A stretch of 64,000 nt of DNA from Batillaria attramentaria (taxonomy: Eukaryota; Mollusca; Gastropoda; Batillariidae), in contig JACVVK020000481.1 in assembly GCA_018292915.2 (NCBI GenBank), forward strand, positions 92,501-156,500, read 5' to 3'. Numbering within the stretch: position 1 is the stretch's first letter; every line of letters starts with the position of its first letter. A program made the position numbers and the translations under genes. The notes beneath the pieces were generated by a model. That model searched no databases. It worked only from the letters and a program-made list of their open reading frames with translations, and was not told where the DNA came from. Positions 11,055-21,930 of the stretch are shown piece by piece.

Positions 11055-12164
11055 ATGCGAGCCTTAAAAATTATCTGGTTAAAAAAGACCATGATGAATA
11101 ATCATAAGTGGATAAACATTTTGAAGGCAGTATACCCCAAAGTTCTTGAGGTACACAAACTGGGAAGTGATCTACCTAGAAATAGAAGACTTAATAAATT
11201 TTGGAAAGATGTTTTTTCTTCTTACAAATCTCTTGGGTGTAAGGTGGAGGTAAAATCAGAGAAAGGGTTTTGCTCCGAGCCTTTGTTTTACAACCACAAC
11301 ATCAAAATCGGGAACAGAACAATATTCTATAGTAATTGGTTTAATCATGGTGTGTATTGCATTGGTCATCTACTTAACGCACAGGGTTCTTTTCTGAGTT
11401 ATAGATCATTTGTTGAAAAATACGGCAATGTTGCCAACTTTGTTTCTTACAATGGCTGCATTAGTGCCATTAGGACATATGCCAGACGAATGAATATAGT
11501 AGTAAAGACGAACACCGCCTATGATATGACAACTTTAATGCACTTAATTACAACCTCCCAGAAAGGTGGGCGTTTGTTCTATGACATGTTGCTAGGTAAT
11601 GTAAAAGAGCCAAACTGCTGTAGAAAATGGAGAGAAAGGATACATGGAGATATTAACTGGCGGGAAGTTTTCAAGAAAATTCAGAAAACAAAGGACATTA
11701 AATTACGATGGTTTCAAGTTAGAATTACACATCGTATAATTGGCACAAATGTCACATTAAAACAAATGTCTATTAAAGATTCTGATAACTGTAGTTTTTG
11801 TCAAATGGAAAAGGAAACTATCCAACACTTCCTGTGGAAATGTACATACATACAAAATTTCTGGACAAGATTTCAAACTGAGCTAAACAGCAAATGTGAC
11901 ATCATTTCCCTGTCATTGACGGAAAAAATTGTTCTGTTTGGCTGTGATACTTACTTCAGATCAGAGAGTGTATTTGATCTCATACTTCTTCTTGCCAAGT
12001 TTTTTATATACTCATGCAGGATTAACGGCACTATTCCAACTATGGAATTGTTCACTCAGAGGCTAAAAAGAAGATATGAAATTGAGAAATATATTGCTAG
12101 AACAAATATGTTGTATGGAGACTTTCAGGCACGGTGGCACGCCTATCTACCCCTTTTCCTGTAA
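11055..12164 (+). CDS. LINE ORF2 protein, C-terminal part after the frameshift
   Basis: 369 residues continuing ORF2 in a different frame. It contains C-x2-C-x8-H-x4-C (CSFCQMEKETIQHFLWKC) near residues 255-272, the zinc knuckle usual at the C-terminus of LINE reverse transcriptases. The region before it (IKLRWFQVRITHRIIGTN) is the type of helical linker that precedes this knuckle. No other lesion is visible. By itself it would not make a working protein. Together with 8386-11046 it gives a nearly intact ORF2, so the copy is probably young. Confidence 0.85.
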   Translation: MRALKIIWLKKTMMNNHKWINILKAVYPKVLEVHKLGSDLPRNRRLNKFWKDVFSSYKSLGCKVEVKSEKGFCSEPLFYNHNIKIGNRTIFYSNWFNHGVYCIGHLLNAQGSFLSYRSFVEKYGNVANFVSYNGCISAIRTYARRMNIVVKTNTAYDMTTLMHLITTSQKGGRLFYDMLLGNVKEPNCCRKWRERIHGDINWREVFKKIQKTKDIKLRWFQVRITHRIIGTNVTLKQMSIKDSDNCSFCQMEKETIQHFLWKCTYIQNFWTRFQTELNSKCDIISLSLTEKIVLFGCDTYFRSESVFDLILLLAKFFIYSCRINGTIPTMELFTQRLKRRYEIEKYIARTNMLYGDFQARWHAYLPLFL

Positions 12165-12287
12165 GATGTACAGTTTTTCCTTTTATGGTCGTGCTCTGGC
12201 AGTTCTTGAATTGCATAGTTTGTCACATAACACATGGCTCATACCCCCCCCCCCTCTCCCCGTCTCTCTTTCTCTCTCTCGCGCTCC

Positions 12288-12291
<4 letters not shown>

Positions 12292-12347
<56 letters not shown>
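12292..12347. repeat. (CA)n microsatellite in the LINE 3' UTR
   Basis: About 28 CA units follow a CT-rich stretch. The tract lies between the ORF2 stop and the A-rich tail. Confidence 0.97.
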
Positions 12348-12354
<7 letters not shown>

Positions 12355-12559
12355 GCAAGCACAGAGTTTACTGATCAGAAGTTATGTATCACAACATGGT
12401 ATAAATATTCTTATGCCATAAAACTAGTATTTTTGTACTCTGGTACTTAATCAAATGTACGCAACATCTTGTCATGAATGCTTATGAGTAGAACTGTTAC
12501 ATGTACTGATGCTGTAACCAAAAACAAGAATAAAAAAAAACAAAAAAAAACCTACTAAC

Positions 12560-12975
12560 TGCAGATAAGTACTGCACAGGTGGGGATTGCACAGTTATTG
12601 CACCGTGTCTATTGACTGCACAGTAACACCGTTCGCACGCTGGACGAGGTCTGAGGAGGATAATGTAGATGATAATGCGAATCACTGTAAGTGAAGTTAG
12701 ACACAATAAATCCAGACCCCAGCCAGTCAGATAGATGACGTGATACGGTCACAGAGCTATCAACACGTATGAAACAGCACTACAGAGAATCACAAGCACC
12801 GCTGTGGTGCTATAAACACATACACTCCACAACAGGGTGGTACGATGTAGCACCAGAATACGGAATAGCGTGATGTAACACCACAAATCACGAGCACCGC
12901 TGCTGTAGGCGGAGCCAAAAGTGCTAGCACGTATATCCACACAGCAATATTGAAAAGACGAGGGAGAGAGGGGTT
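12560..12975. other. no gene recognised
   Basis: Only short ORFs. A loosely repeated motif around CACCGCTG.TGT.GG recurs at about 12797 and 12894. No family is recognised. Confidence 0.4.
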
Positions 12976-13196
12976 ATTTACTTAGTTATTTAGGGCTTTA
13001 CACCGCGGAAGCTGCAAAGACTATTTCGCGGCGAGAGAGAGAGAGAGAGAAATCACATTATCACATGCATGAACTAGTATGTCCATATTTGTGTAAACGT
13101 GTGGTACCTGTTTTTTATGATTATTTGTTATTTGTTGGCTAATAGATATTTGAAGAGGCTGTTTTTAAACGATGAGGCTAACCGACTGTGCCTCAC

Positions 13197-13230
<34 letters not shown>

Positions 13231-13310
13231 TAGTTAGTTATTTAGGGATTTAGGGCTTTACGCCGCGCAAGCTGCGAAGACTATTTCGCTGCGAGAGAGA
13301 GAGAGAGAGA
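12976..13310. repeat. two copies of the TTAGGGCTTTACxCCGCG element with (GA)n
   Basis: TTAGGGCTTTACACCGCGG at about 12989 and TTAGGGCTTTACGCCGCGC at about 13248 are each followed by AAGACTATTTCGC and a (GA)n run. Related short elements occur at about 27551, 29290-29345 (inverted), 43706-43755 and 51714-51774. The last has an 11-bp target duplication. Confidence 0.85.
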
Positions 13311-13319
13311 TGACGTCAA

Positions 13320-13660
13320 TTCCGTGAACAAAATATTTGACGTCAGCCTCTAGCACTGAGATCGTCTGAGGATGCTTGTTCATGTCTTGTGATTTCCCTG
13401 TTGGCTTTGTGACTTCCCCGACTGAATTATTTTTCACATGAAACCTGGAAGACCCAGAGAGCTGGTGAATTGTCGGAAGCAGTGACGTTACTTGCAGATT
13501 TTGTCTGTGAACCAAACATTTGACGTCAGCCTCACGCTGCTCGTCAGATGATACTTCTTCATATCTTGTGATTTCCTTGTTGCTTTGTGACTTCCGTGAC
13601 TGAATTAATTTTGACATAAAATCTGGAAGATCTAGAGAGCTGATGAAACGTGGACTTAAG
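13320..13660. repeat. two diverged tandem units, period about 183 bp
   Basis: TTTGACGTCAGCCTC recurs at 13336 and 13519. Flanking text also repeats in order (TTGTGATTTCC, TTTGTGACTTCC, GAGAGCTG). It includes a TGACGTCA CRE-like octamer at 13310. No coding support. Confidence 0.8.
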
Positions 13661-13830
13661 TGCCTTGGATTGTACTTACGAAATTGCAAAATTGGAACTT
13701 TTTTGACCGGCGCTTCTCGCAGAAACGTGAAAAAATGTGTTTATCTAAAAGCTCTGTTATTCTTAATACTAAAGCTATAATAGTGCAGTAGTTCATGTCA
13801 TATGTGCAGTTGGCACAAGTGACAAAAATA

Positions 13831-14420
13831 CCGGAATGATGAGTAATTTGAAGGAGTCTTTCATGGATATTTGGCCTTTTATGCAAACCACCCCTACCTC
13901 GGAATGTATATTTTTCTTACACAAAACCTGTCAGAGCTGCAGAGCTGTGCTACGAAAACAGGCAGTATAATTGGATGACCTTCCCAATATCAGAAAATGA
14001 AGCCATTTGAACATTTTTATCGAAAAAATTCGTAACATGACCGATTTTTTAAAATCGGCGATAACTCTTCTGAAAATACGGCAGGCTAAAAATCGTGAAA
14101 GGTAGCTCTGGAGAAGGTGAATTCCCATTTTATCTCAAAGTAAAAAGGCCTCCAGCGAGGTGGTTTAGGAGATAGCCATCATTACATCCGTCCACACACA
14201 CACACACACACACGTCTCACAACTCCCGCCAAAAAGAACGCAGCAGCATAGTGTGCACGTCAAGTGTCTATGACGCAGATTTCGTTACGTCACTGTGTGC
14301 GCGAAAGTATGTATTGTGTGGAGAAACGTCACAGTCTTGTTTTGTATCACTGAAACTTGCTGCTGCGCGTAGCAAAATCTGCCCCGTCTCATAAAGTTGT
14401 TTCTCTATAGAGAAACAACT
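13831..14420 (+). repeat. long dispersed repeat, copy 1 (about 590 bp)
   Basis: It aligns end to end with 56499-57130 in the same orientation, including the internal (CA)n tract, AACTCCCGCCAAAAAGAACG and GAAACTTGCTGCTGCGCG. No long ORF is present. It is probably a non-autonomous element of unknown class. Confidence 0.85.
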
Positions 14421-14990
14421 TAACAAACGTCAGCACAAATCTATCGAGCAGATCCAAAGTTGTCGATATTTACAAATTTCCATTTGGAGACGACAAGTGT
14501 ATCACGTTTGTCTGTATGAAAGATGAAGCCAGTTGTGAAACAAGAATGTGAAATGTATGTGTAGGAATGATATTAGAGATCAGTTGATTGAGGATGGTTC
14601 TACGTGCTGCGTGTTCCAGATCTTTCTTCTGCTTTTTTCTTCTTATTGCACCTTTTGGATACATCTTTTTGATTTTCTTCTACGTTTTTCGGGATCCTTG
14701 TATATTCAGTCAACGCTTCAATTCCTGCTTCGAACCTCGACCGACAATTGACTTCATACATCAGCTATAACCACATTACGCGAACATCACTCCTGGTGGT
14801 CCGCAACGTCTATTTCATAACTCTTGGTACACCTACTGACTTCAAATCCTGGAAGTCGTGTGTTAGAAGGCCATCTTCACATACTGACATCGTACATGGA
14901 TTGAAGAACATCCTTCTGAATTCTACAAGCCTACACGATAGTAGACGATAGCAGCGGAAGTGCAGCAAGGCCCGAAATTGGGTAACAATT
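14421..14990. other. no gene recognised
   Basis: Short ORFs only, no repeat partner noticed in the window. Confidence 0.4.
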
Positions 14991-14993
14991 AAA

Positions 14994-15526
14994 TTAACTC
15001 TTTGACGACGAAGCACAATTTCTAACACGCGTTTTTTTCCTATAGGATAGATGAGGACACTAGGCATTAATGGGTTAACCCATTAATGCCTAGTGTCCTC
15101 ATATGAGGACGCTGACGTTTTGCGCATTTATTTCACGGAGGATAAAGCTGAGAGAAACACATTCATATTGTGTGGTTCCAGGGTCACTATCGTTATATTG
15201 TCATAGTGAATTCAGGTGATTTCCCCCGTGCAGTTTTTTTACAGCAGCCATATTTATTTGATCCTCCATGTGCTTTGCTGAGTCAGCAAAATGTTGAAAC
15301 CAAAAAAGTAAGCAGATATCTTTTTAACTGTAGACTTTTTTAATAGCAATATTTAAGTGAAAATGAAGGTAGATGTGTAATTAGAAAACGTGTCCAGTTT
15401 TTCTCTGTGTTTGATATTTAAGCGTTGATGAAGAGTTAAAGTGCCGTCCTCATATGAGGACGCTAGGCACTAGAGGGTACAGGTTTTCATAGTCACTGAG
15501 CAAACTGTTTTGATTTATTTGTTTGC

Positions 15527-15587
<61 letters not shown>

Positions 15588-15860
15588 ATTGTGTTTGTGA
15601 ATGTGCAGCGAGTTTAAAAGAAATAACATTGTAAGAAATAAAACATTTCAGACAAAGTTTGCACGGCGTTTGCTCATTTTGTTCATGCTGAAAACATGTA
15701 CCCATTTGTGCCTAGCGTCCTCACATAAGGACAGTCCATATATGGTGTCTAAATACGCTAAAATGGTCAAAATGAGGGGGTAGATATGGAATACAAATGG
15801 TATTTACCACTATGTGTCACATTTTGAATCAAAACAAAAATTCAGGTATTAATGGGTTCA
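14994..15860. repeat. cluster of TTAA-flanked GCCTAGxGTCCTCATATGAGGAC element ends
   Basis: A perfect 52-bp palindrome spans 15051-15102, centred on GGGTTAACCC. Related ends recur at about 15448-15477, 15705-15735 and 15846-15855 (TATTAATGGGTT). The CCC end beside TTAA and the lack of an ORF suggest abutting piggyBac-type MITE ends. That class call is inference. Confidence 0.6.
15529..15585. repeat. (TA)n microsatellite
   Basis: About 28 uninterrupted AT units. Confidence 0.98.
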
Positions 15861-15973
15861 CCACCGATCCATTTACCTGTTGTGTTGTCTCGTTGTTTGT
15901 TCGTGGTTTTAGAGTGTCCGACGTACCAGGACAGAACCCTTATCCCTGTCAATTTCCGCAGGTCAATATCCTC

Positions 15974-16025
15974 ATTTAACTTTTGCAGACTAATGTCCTT
16001 GAAAACATCACAGAAAAGTGTACTG
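15974..16025 (-). pseudogene. possible relic of the 3' flank of a third orphan seven-TM locus
   Basis: GACTAATGTCCTTGAAAAC and ACAGAAAAGTGT align with the 3' flank and last codons of the copy at 19951-20928. The receptor body is absent. A matching upstream array lies at 16.55-17.1 kb. Short alignment, so tentative. Confidence 0.35.
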
Positions 16026-16081
16026 AACTTGGCTAAATACATCAAAATTAATAGAATAGTTTAAATGTAAACGTAACAAAC

Positions 16082-16083
<2 letters not shown>

Positions 16084-16126
<43 letters not shown>
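16084..16126. repeat. (TG)n microsatellite
   Basis: About 21 TG units. Confidence 0.98.
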
Positions 16127-16129
<3 letters not shown>

Positions 16130-16544
16130 TACTGCTGCCAATGTACAGGTATGAACTGTTGTTGTTTTTGTTTTTTAATATCATTGTTGTCCCTTTCACT
16201 TTGTCAATTCCTCCACACCCCGAAGGAAAGAAAGGAATAAAATCTTTTGACTTTGACGTTGACTTGGTATGAATGTATGTATGAATAAATTGTAAAAAAA
16301 ACGTAATATCATTTTTTGTTTCCAAATTGGATGATTGATGAAACCTTTATATCACACATCTGAAATATCTGTGAATCTGAAGATGACAAGATAAGGTTTT
16401 AAAAAAATTAATTGCCATGAACTGGCATCATCAGCCAGTCACAGCTGGCCTAACCGGCACCGGACTAATTCGCTGACTTGACTGGCCGTGACACGCTAGG
16501 CGCAAATAACGCTGTTGAAGTTCAAAACGACAGGAGACTTTACC

Positions 16545-17110
16545 TACGGTGTAACAACTAATTACTTGTGGGTTGTTTTTGCTTAATCATTGTTACTTCT
16601 ATTGTTATCCTAGCCTCAGCAACAAATATCTTTGCACCTACTTGTAACTTTAGTTTTGCTTGAACTTTGTTTACTAGCTTCGCCACATTTCTGTCACTTA
16701 GCATGACCTGTTTTTGTCTAATTCATGTTACGTCTTTTGTTAACTAGCTCCACCACAACATTTCTGCCACTTAGTATGACCTGCTTCTGTCTAATTCTTT
16801 TGTTCACTAGCTCCACCGACAACATTTCTGTCGCTGAGTGTAACGTGGTTTTGTTTAATAATTGTTGTGTCTTCTGTTATTTTATTAGCCCCAACCACAC
16901 TTGGAGACCTAGCCTAGGTGTGACCTGTTGTTGTTTAATCCTTTTTACTTATTTTGATTTCTTAGCTTCAGCCTCAAATTTCTAGCACTTACTTTTGACA
17001 TTTTTGTTTCTTAATCCCTGTTACTTATATGTTTGTCATAGCTTCAGCCTTAAATTTCTCGCACTCACTTGTGAGTTGTGCTCGGCCACAATCTAGAGAT
17101 GACAACGAAG
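16545..17110. repeat. diverged tandem array, about 74-bp unit with splice-acceptor-like motif
   Basis: Units have the pattern TTGTTACTTCTTTTGTTnnnnTAG-CTCCACC-CAACATTTCTGCCACTTA. The array aligns with 21190-21930 over its whole length, including the exit sequence TAGAGATGACAACGAAG. Each unit has a pyrimidine-rich run ending in TAG or CAG. Confidence 0.85.
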
Positions 17111-17530
17111 AATACTACAAAAGGGGTGGGGCGTTAGCCTCGGGGCTTGCCGAGTGGATCGAGTCGTCTATCGGCGCGGACAGCAAACGTCACTGTATTG
17201 AATGCGGAAGTCTACTTCTAAATAAGAGATACTATTACATGCAAAAAATGTTGAAACACCCCGCCACCACGAAAGAAAACCAAAACCAAACAAACAAAAA
17301 ACCAACAACAAGAGCATAAAACAAAATCCATGAACTAAACAAAACCAAAAACACAACAACAACAACAACAACATCAGAAATCGTTGTCTCCTGTGAAGCT
17401 ATCAATCTTTGAGCCACACTCACTAATTGCATGTAAAATTTACCTCTGGCTTGTCAGCGATTGTCAGTGTAGATAGAGATCACGATGCTGGAATGCTAGC
17501 TCGGACACAACAACTGTCACAATTTTCTGG
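17111..17530. other. no gene recognised
   Basis: Short ORFs and a (CAA)n stretch near 17353-17371. Nothing else noticed. Confidence 0.4.
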
Positions 17531-17702
17531 TGCTGTCAGTCTTGCCTTTTGACCGTTCACACAGCAGACCTCTCTTTTAATACTGCCTTTTCTTCAAATC
17601 TTTCCTTGTTTAAGTTACACCACTTGTTTGTCTTGTATAGAGAGCACGCACATTTTCCTCTTTCCTCCTTTTTTTTCGTTTCTGGTGGGAGCGGGTGTGT
17701 GT

Positions 17703-17733
<31 letters not shown>

Positions 17734-18587
17734 GCTCACTTGTGTAACAAAGTGAGTCTATGTAATAACCCTCCGTCGTCTTTCTGTCTGTGTGTCTGTC
17801 AGTCTGTCTGTGTGTCCGCAATAAACCTTAACATTGGCCTTTTCTCAGAATCCACAAACAGCGGATTCACCAAACTTGGCATGCTGAAAGACGGCCAGAA
17901 GAGCTGTGAAAAGATACCATTTTGAATTTTATTCTTGTTTGGAATATTAACATTGGCATTTTCTCAGACTATACAATACCAGAGGCTTTAATCGCTGCAT
18001 GGTGATAGACATTGATAAGAACTTTACAGACATACCTCTATTCAATGACCTTGGGTCAAGGTCAAGGCCATACAAGCTGTTTGTGGAAAACTCTGAAAAC
18101 CCTTAACACTGGCATTTTCTCAGAAACAACAAACAGCAGAGGTACCAAACCTGGCTTGCTGATAGACAGTAAGAAGACCTTTCACAATATGCCATTTTCA
18201 ATGACCTTGACTCAAGGTTAAGGGCATTGAAGCTGTCTGTTTGGAATGTAAAAATTGGCATTTTCATCATTAAATATGTCGGCTGTGGATTTTTGCGTTA
18301 CCATTTTTGTAGAAACTACAAACACTAGAACCATCGAACTTCGCATAATGATGGACTTTGATAAGATCTTTACTTCCAGGTCTCATTTGCAACACATTGA
18401 CCCAAGGACAAGATCATACAAGCTGTCCGGGGAAAATTGAAATATTGCCATTTTCTCGGGAACTACGAAGACCAGAGACACATCACATAGCGGACCTACC
18501 ATTAAATACTGCCTTGTCTTCGAATCTTTCTTTGTTTAAATTAAAACATTTTTTTTCTCTTGTGTAGAGAGCACGCACCTTTTCCTC

Positions 18588-18635
<48 letters not shown>

Positions 18636-18760
18636 GTGGTGCTGTCAGTCTTGCTGTGTGACCGTTCACATAACAGACCTTGTCTTCAAATCTTTCCTTG
18701 TTTAAGTCAAAACATTTCTTTGTCTTGATCAGGAAGCACGCAAATTTCCATCCTGCCTGT
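17531..18760. repeat. composite repeat block with TGACCTTG/TCAAGGTCA units
   Basis: A 120-bp segment (GACCGTTCACA...TCTTCAAATCTTTCCTTGTTTAA) occurs three times, at about 17531-17680, 18480-18600 and 18640-18760. Between the first two are about five diverged units starting TTAACATTGGCATTTTCTCAG at about 17829, 17947, 18103, 18250 and 18439. Some units carry TGACCTTGGGTCAAGGTCA. Simple TG and G tracts (17695-17734, 18594-18636) are included. Confidence 0.8.
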
Positions 18761-19890
18761 GGTTTTCCTGAGGAAATGGTGTTCTCTTTCAAAACGGGAA
18801 ACCAGTGTTATATCCTCTGTTACTACAGACAAAATCTGAATTAGTCCAATCACATGTAACACACACACACGCACACACACACACACACACAGAGAGAGAG
18901 AGTGAAACTGGACTGCATCTTTATTCATTTTTAACAGGCGGTAATGTGCAAGCACATGTCAATCAACAACAGCACAAAAACGTTTTTTTCTCCTCCCTAT
19001 TTCCCTCTCCTCTTTTTTTATTCTTGAAATTTTGCTCTTTTCTTTGTTTTGCTTGTCATAATTGTACGGCTGAGAGAAAGCACACGGAGATATTTTCTTT
19101 CTTGTAGTATTCTTCTGGACAACTGGGACTGGAAGGAAGGAAAAGGAAAGGAAATGTCAAGAAAGCGTGCGCTAATGCACGTGTGGCGTATGGACACAAA
19201 TTGACCGTTTGCTCATGTTTGGTGTTTATTTGGAGAACCTTGTTTGGCGAGTGTGCTAGTTTGTACTGACACACAAGAGCAAATTTCGTCATTATCTTGC
19301 CATTCTGGCTTCTTACTACCTCCCGGCACAATCCACGTACCGAACTACAAATTATCTCCTCTCAAGTTTTTTTTGTCAAATCGGAAACTTTCCACTGTTG
19401 CTTGTACCTTAGAACCGAAAGCTCAAATGAGGCTGAAATTTAGCACTTATGTTAATGGGGCCGTTGCTACTACGCTATGAAAGGCTCAAAAATGCTTCAT
19501 GGCTCTGAAGAAAATGGAAGAAGAGTTACGGTGGTCCTCACATGCACTGGGTTTCTACGCCTGTGAATGAAGGTACTGTATTTAGTGAACAGACGTCGAC
19601 ACACACAGGACTGACTTAACTGGTGATTTTATATTACAAGTACATAGCTTTTCACGAAAAGAACGAGCAGGACAAAGGTCCAGGAAATGTCCGCAGAGGC
19701 CCACAAAGTGTCCATAACAGGTCCACTAAAGTTAACAAAGTGTCCACAAAGTCTCGAAGAAAGTCCAGAAAGTGTTCTGTCTTTACAGTGTCGTTGACTG
19801 CAGAACAGTTGATGAAGCAAGAAATCGGGTGACGAAACTTCATACAATGTCCAGAGTTCACTTTCGTATAAGTGCAGTTACATAACAAAA
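18761..19890. other. no gene recognised; short degenerate repeats
   Basis: A (CA)n(GA)n tract lies at 18860-18903. A degenerate AAAGTGTCCA motif recurs between about 19670 and 19775. ORFs here are short and unsupported. Confidence 0.4.
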
Positions 19891-19950
19891 TCAGTGTCTA
19901 TAGGCAGAGTGAGTTGTGATCGTGTTGCAAGACTAATGTCCTCAAAGCGA

Positions 19951-20928
19951 TTACAGAAAAGTGTCTTCATCCCTCTCGTTTGCGGGTCCGATCATCGGCT
20001 CCTGAATGTCGTACCGCACGTCAGCCGCACGTGCCTGGCGAGCACAGGGACATACAGTGGCCCGGATGTCGGGGTCCAGCAGCCAGCAACACGGAACCAG
20101 GATAAGAGAGAGATCCGCCAGCAAGGTGCCAGCTGCCCAAACCTTCCAGTAGGTCGTCAATTCTATACGCAAGTCAAGATCCCACAGAGCGAAATATACG
20201 AAGAATGCGACAAAGTGGAAGGCGATGGTCACCACTCCAGCTAAAACCACGTCGACTGGAAACTGACGTCTTCTGTGGACAGTAGCGTTGTCTGTGTGGT
20301 GTTGATCAGGAGTCATGTTGAGAGGTGGTCGAGTGACGTAGGCCGCTGTGAGGAGACCGATTGACATCAGTGTGGTGATACTTGGTACTAGAAACTGTAG
20401 AGCTGGCATCACACGCAACGCAGATTTTTCTCGCCTGAAACCATGACAGGGATTATCGGGATCTGCCAGCAAAACTTGATAAAACACAGTTGGCAATACA
20501 ACAACAGTGTAAATCACTGCTGAAGAAAGCAGCACAACAGTTAGTGTCATTTGAAACCTCACGCCATTTCTGAACCACGACTGCACACGCAAGAACTCCG
20601 TCAGGATCACTACAGCGACCGCTAGTTGTGAAAGCGTACTCAACATCCAAACGCCCAGTACCTGTACCAACCATTCTGTGCAAGAATGGTCAGTTGCTGT
20701 GTTCATAAATACGAAAGTGATGACAGCGCCGAATATTGCTCGGATCAAGTTGACGACACAACTGGCAGTGATGGTCACGTGTTTTGGCGATGTGCGCATG
20801 GCAGGCCTGGTGACGAACAGGCGGATGACGCTGTCGATGATCCGTGAGTTGACGATAGCAGACAGGATGATGAAAGTGATGAAAACACCCCTAACAGCCT
20901 TTGTATCTTCCGATAATTCTGAAATCAT
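19951..20928 (-). CDS. orphan seven-transmembrane receptor-like protein, copy 2
   Basis: 325 residues starting MISELSED, with the same seven hydrophobic segments as the gene at 1062-2036. The two are almost identical from TM2 through TM6. Cysteines in SCTEWLV and NPCHGF are kept, as are LLDPD in TM7 and the tail QEPMIGP. A 3' splice-site-like GTTCTGTTTTTCAG lies just before the ATG at 20928, as in copy 1. Differences cluster in TM1-TM2 and around ECL3/TM7, which may reflect ligand-contact divergence or drift. Unlike copy 1, no palindromic MITE follows the stop; similarity between the copies ends at the MITE edge. A SINE-A copy (21016-21188) sits upstream and is absent from copy 1. Both copies lie in the same orientation about 19 kb apart. 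Confidence 0.75.
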   Translation of the reverse strand: MISELSEDTKAVRGVFITFIILSAIVNSRIIDSVIRLFVTRPAMRTSPKHVTITASCVVNLIRAIFGAVITFVFMNTATDHSCTEWLVQVLGVWMLSTLSQLAVAVVILTEFLRVQSWFRNGVRFQMTLTVVLLSSAVIYTVVVLPTVFYQVLLADPDNPCHGFRREKSALRVMPALQFLVPSITTLMSIGLLTAAYVTRPPLNMTPDQHHTDNATVHRRRQFPVDVVLAGVVTIAFHFVAFFVYFALWDLDLRIELTTYWKVWAAGTLLADLSLILVPCCWLLDPDIRATVCPCARQARAADVRYDIQEPMIGPANERDEDTFL

Positions 20929-21015
20929 TCTGAAAAACAGAACTCAGGTAGAGTTACGAAACCATGTCTTTAGGAAATCATTACAAACTTGTTTTGATTC
21001 TGTTCAAGTTTCTGG

Positions 21016-21188
21016 GGAACCGGGGTGGCCGAATGGCAGAGCGTTGGACTTCCAATGCTCGGGTCTTGAGTTCGTATCCCGGCTGGGGCCAGATATTTGT
21101 GCTGGCTTTTTCATTGTTGCCCCGTCTTTGATATCACCCGTATGTGGTGGAAAAGGACGTTAAACCCCCAAACAACCAACACCCACCC
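21016..21188 (+). mobile_element. SINE-A copy
   Basis: tRNA-like head (GGGGTGGCCGAATGG A-box region, GAGTTCGTATCCC B-box region), body with AAATATTTGTGCTGGC-like text (here AGATATTTG) and TTTGATATCACCCGTATG, and 3' end GTTAAACCCCCAAACA followed by CACC units. It interrupts the upstream flank of the seven-TM gene relative to copy 1 at 2.1 kb. Confidence 0.92.
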
Positions 21189-21189
21189 T

Positions 21190-21930
21190 GTATAATTTTC
21201 TAGCATATACTTGTGACTTAGTTTTGCTTAATCCTTCTGCTTTTGTGGTTTTAGCTTCAGCGACAGATATCTAGTACTTACTTGTGTGTTTTTGCTTAAC
21301 CATTGTCACTTCTATTGTTATCCTAGCCTCAGCAACAAATGTCTTGCACCTACTTGTAACTTAATTAAATTTTTGTTTGAACTTTGTTTACCAGCTCCAC
21401 CACATCATTTCTGCCACTTATTATGAACTGTTTTTGTTTAATTCTTGTTACGTCTTTTGTTAACCAGCTCCACCCACAACATTTCTGCCACTTATTATGA
21501 CCTGATTTTGTTTAATTCTTGTTACGTCTTTTGTTAACTAGCTCCACCCACAACATTTCTGCCATTTAGTATGACCTGTGTTGTTTGATTCTTGTTACGT
21601 CTCTTGTTAACTAGCTCAACCCACAACATTTCTGCCACTTATTATGACCTATTTTTGTTTAATTATTGACATGTCTTTTGTTGTTTTAGCTCCAGCTATA
21701 CTTGGAGACCACAATTTTCTAGAATTACCCAGCTGTGACTTCTTTTTGTTTAATCCTTGTTACTTAGTAAATTTTTGTTGTATTAGCTTCAGCCTCAAAT
21801 TTCTAGCACTTACTTTTGAATTTCTTTTCCTTCATCCTTATTACTTATATTTTTGTCATAGCTTCAGCCTGAAATGTCTAGCACTTACTTGTGAGTTATG
21901 CTTCACCACAATGTAGAGATGACAACGAAG
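21190..21930. repeat. diverged tandem array, 73-74-bp unit with splice-acceptor-like motif
   Basis: TTGTTACGTC starts successive units at 21445, 21519 and 21592, a 73-74-bp period. More diverged units lie on both sides. It is homologous to 16545-17110 and lies upstream of the orphan seven-TM gene, copy 2. Confidence 0.88.

Larger units (their letters stand above)
5548..12551 (+). mobile_element. Tx1/L1-like LINE, nearly full length
   Basis: The order is 5' UTR, ORF1, a long inter-ORF segment, ORF2 (endonuclease, RT, zinc knuckle), a 3' UTR with a (CA)n tract and an A-rich tail at 12529-12550. CTACTAAC at 5540-5547 recurs at 12552-12559 just after the tail and is a candidate 8-bp target-site duplication, extended imperfectly by AAA. 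Only one coding lesion is evident, in ORF2 near 11044. Limits rest on this short duplication, so the 5' end is the weaker one. Confidence 0.65.
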
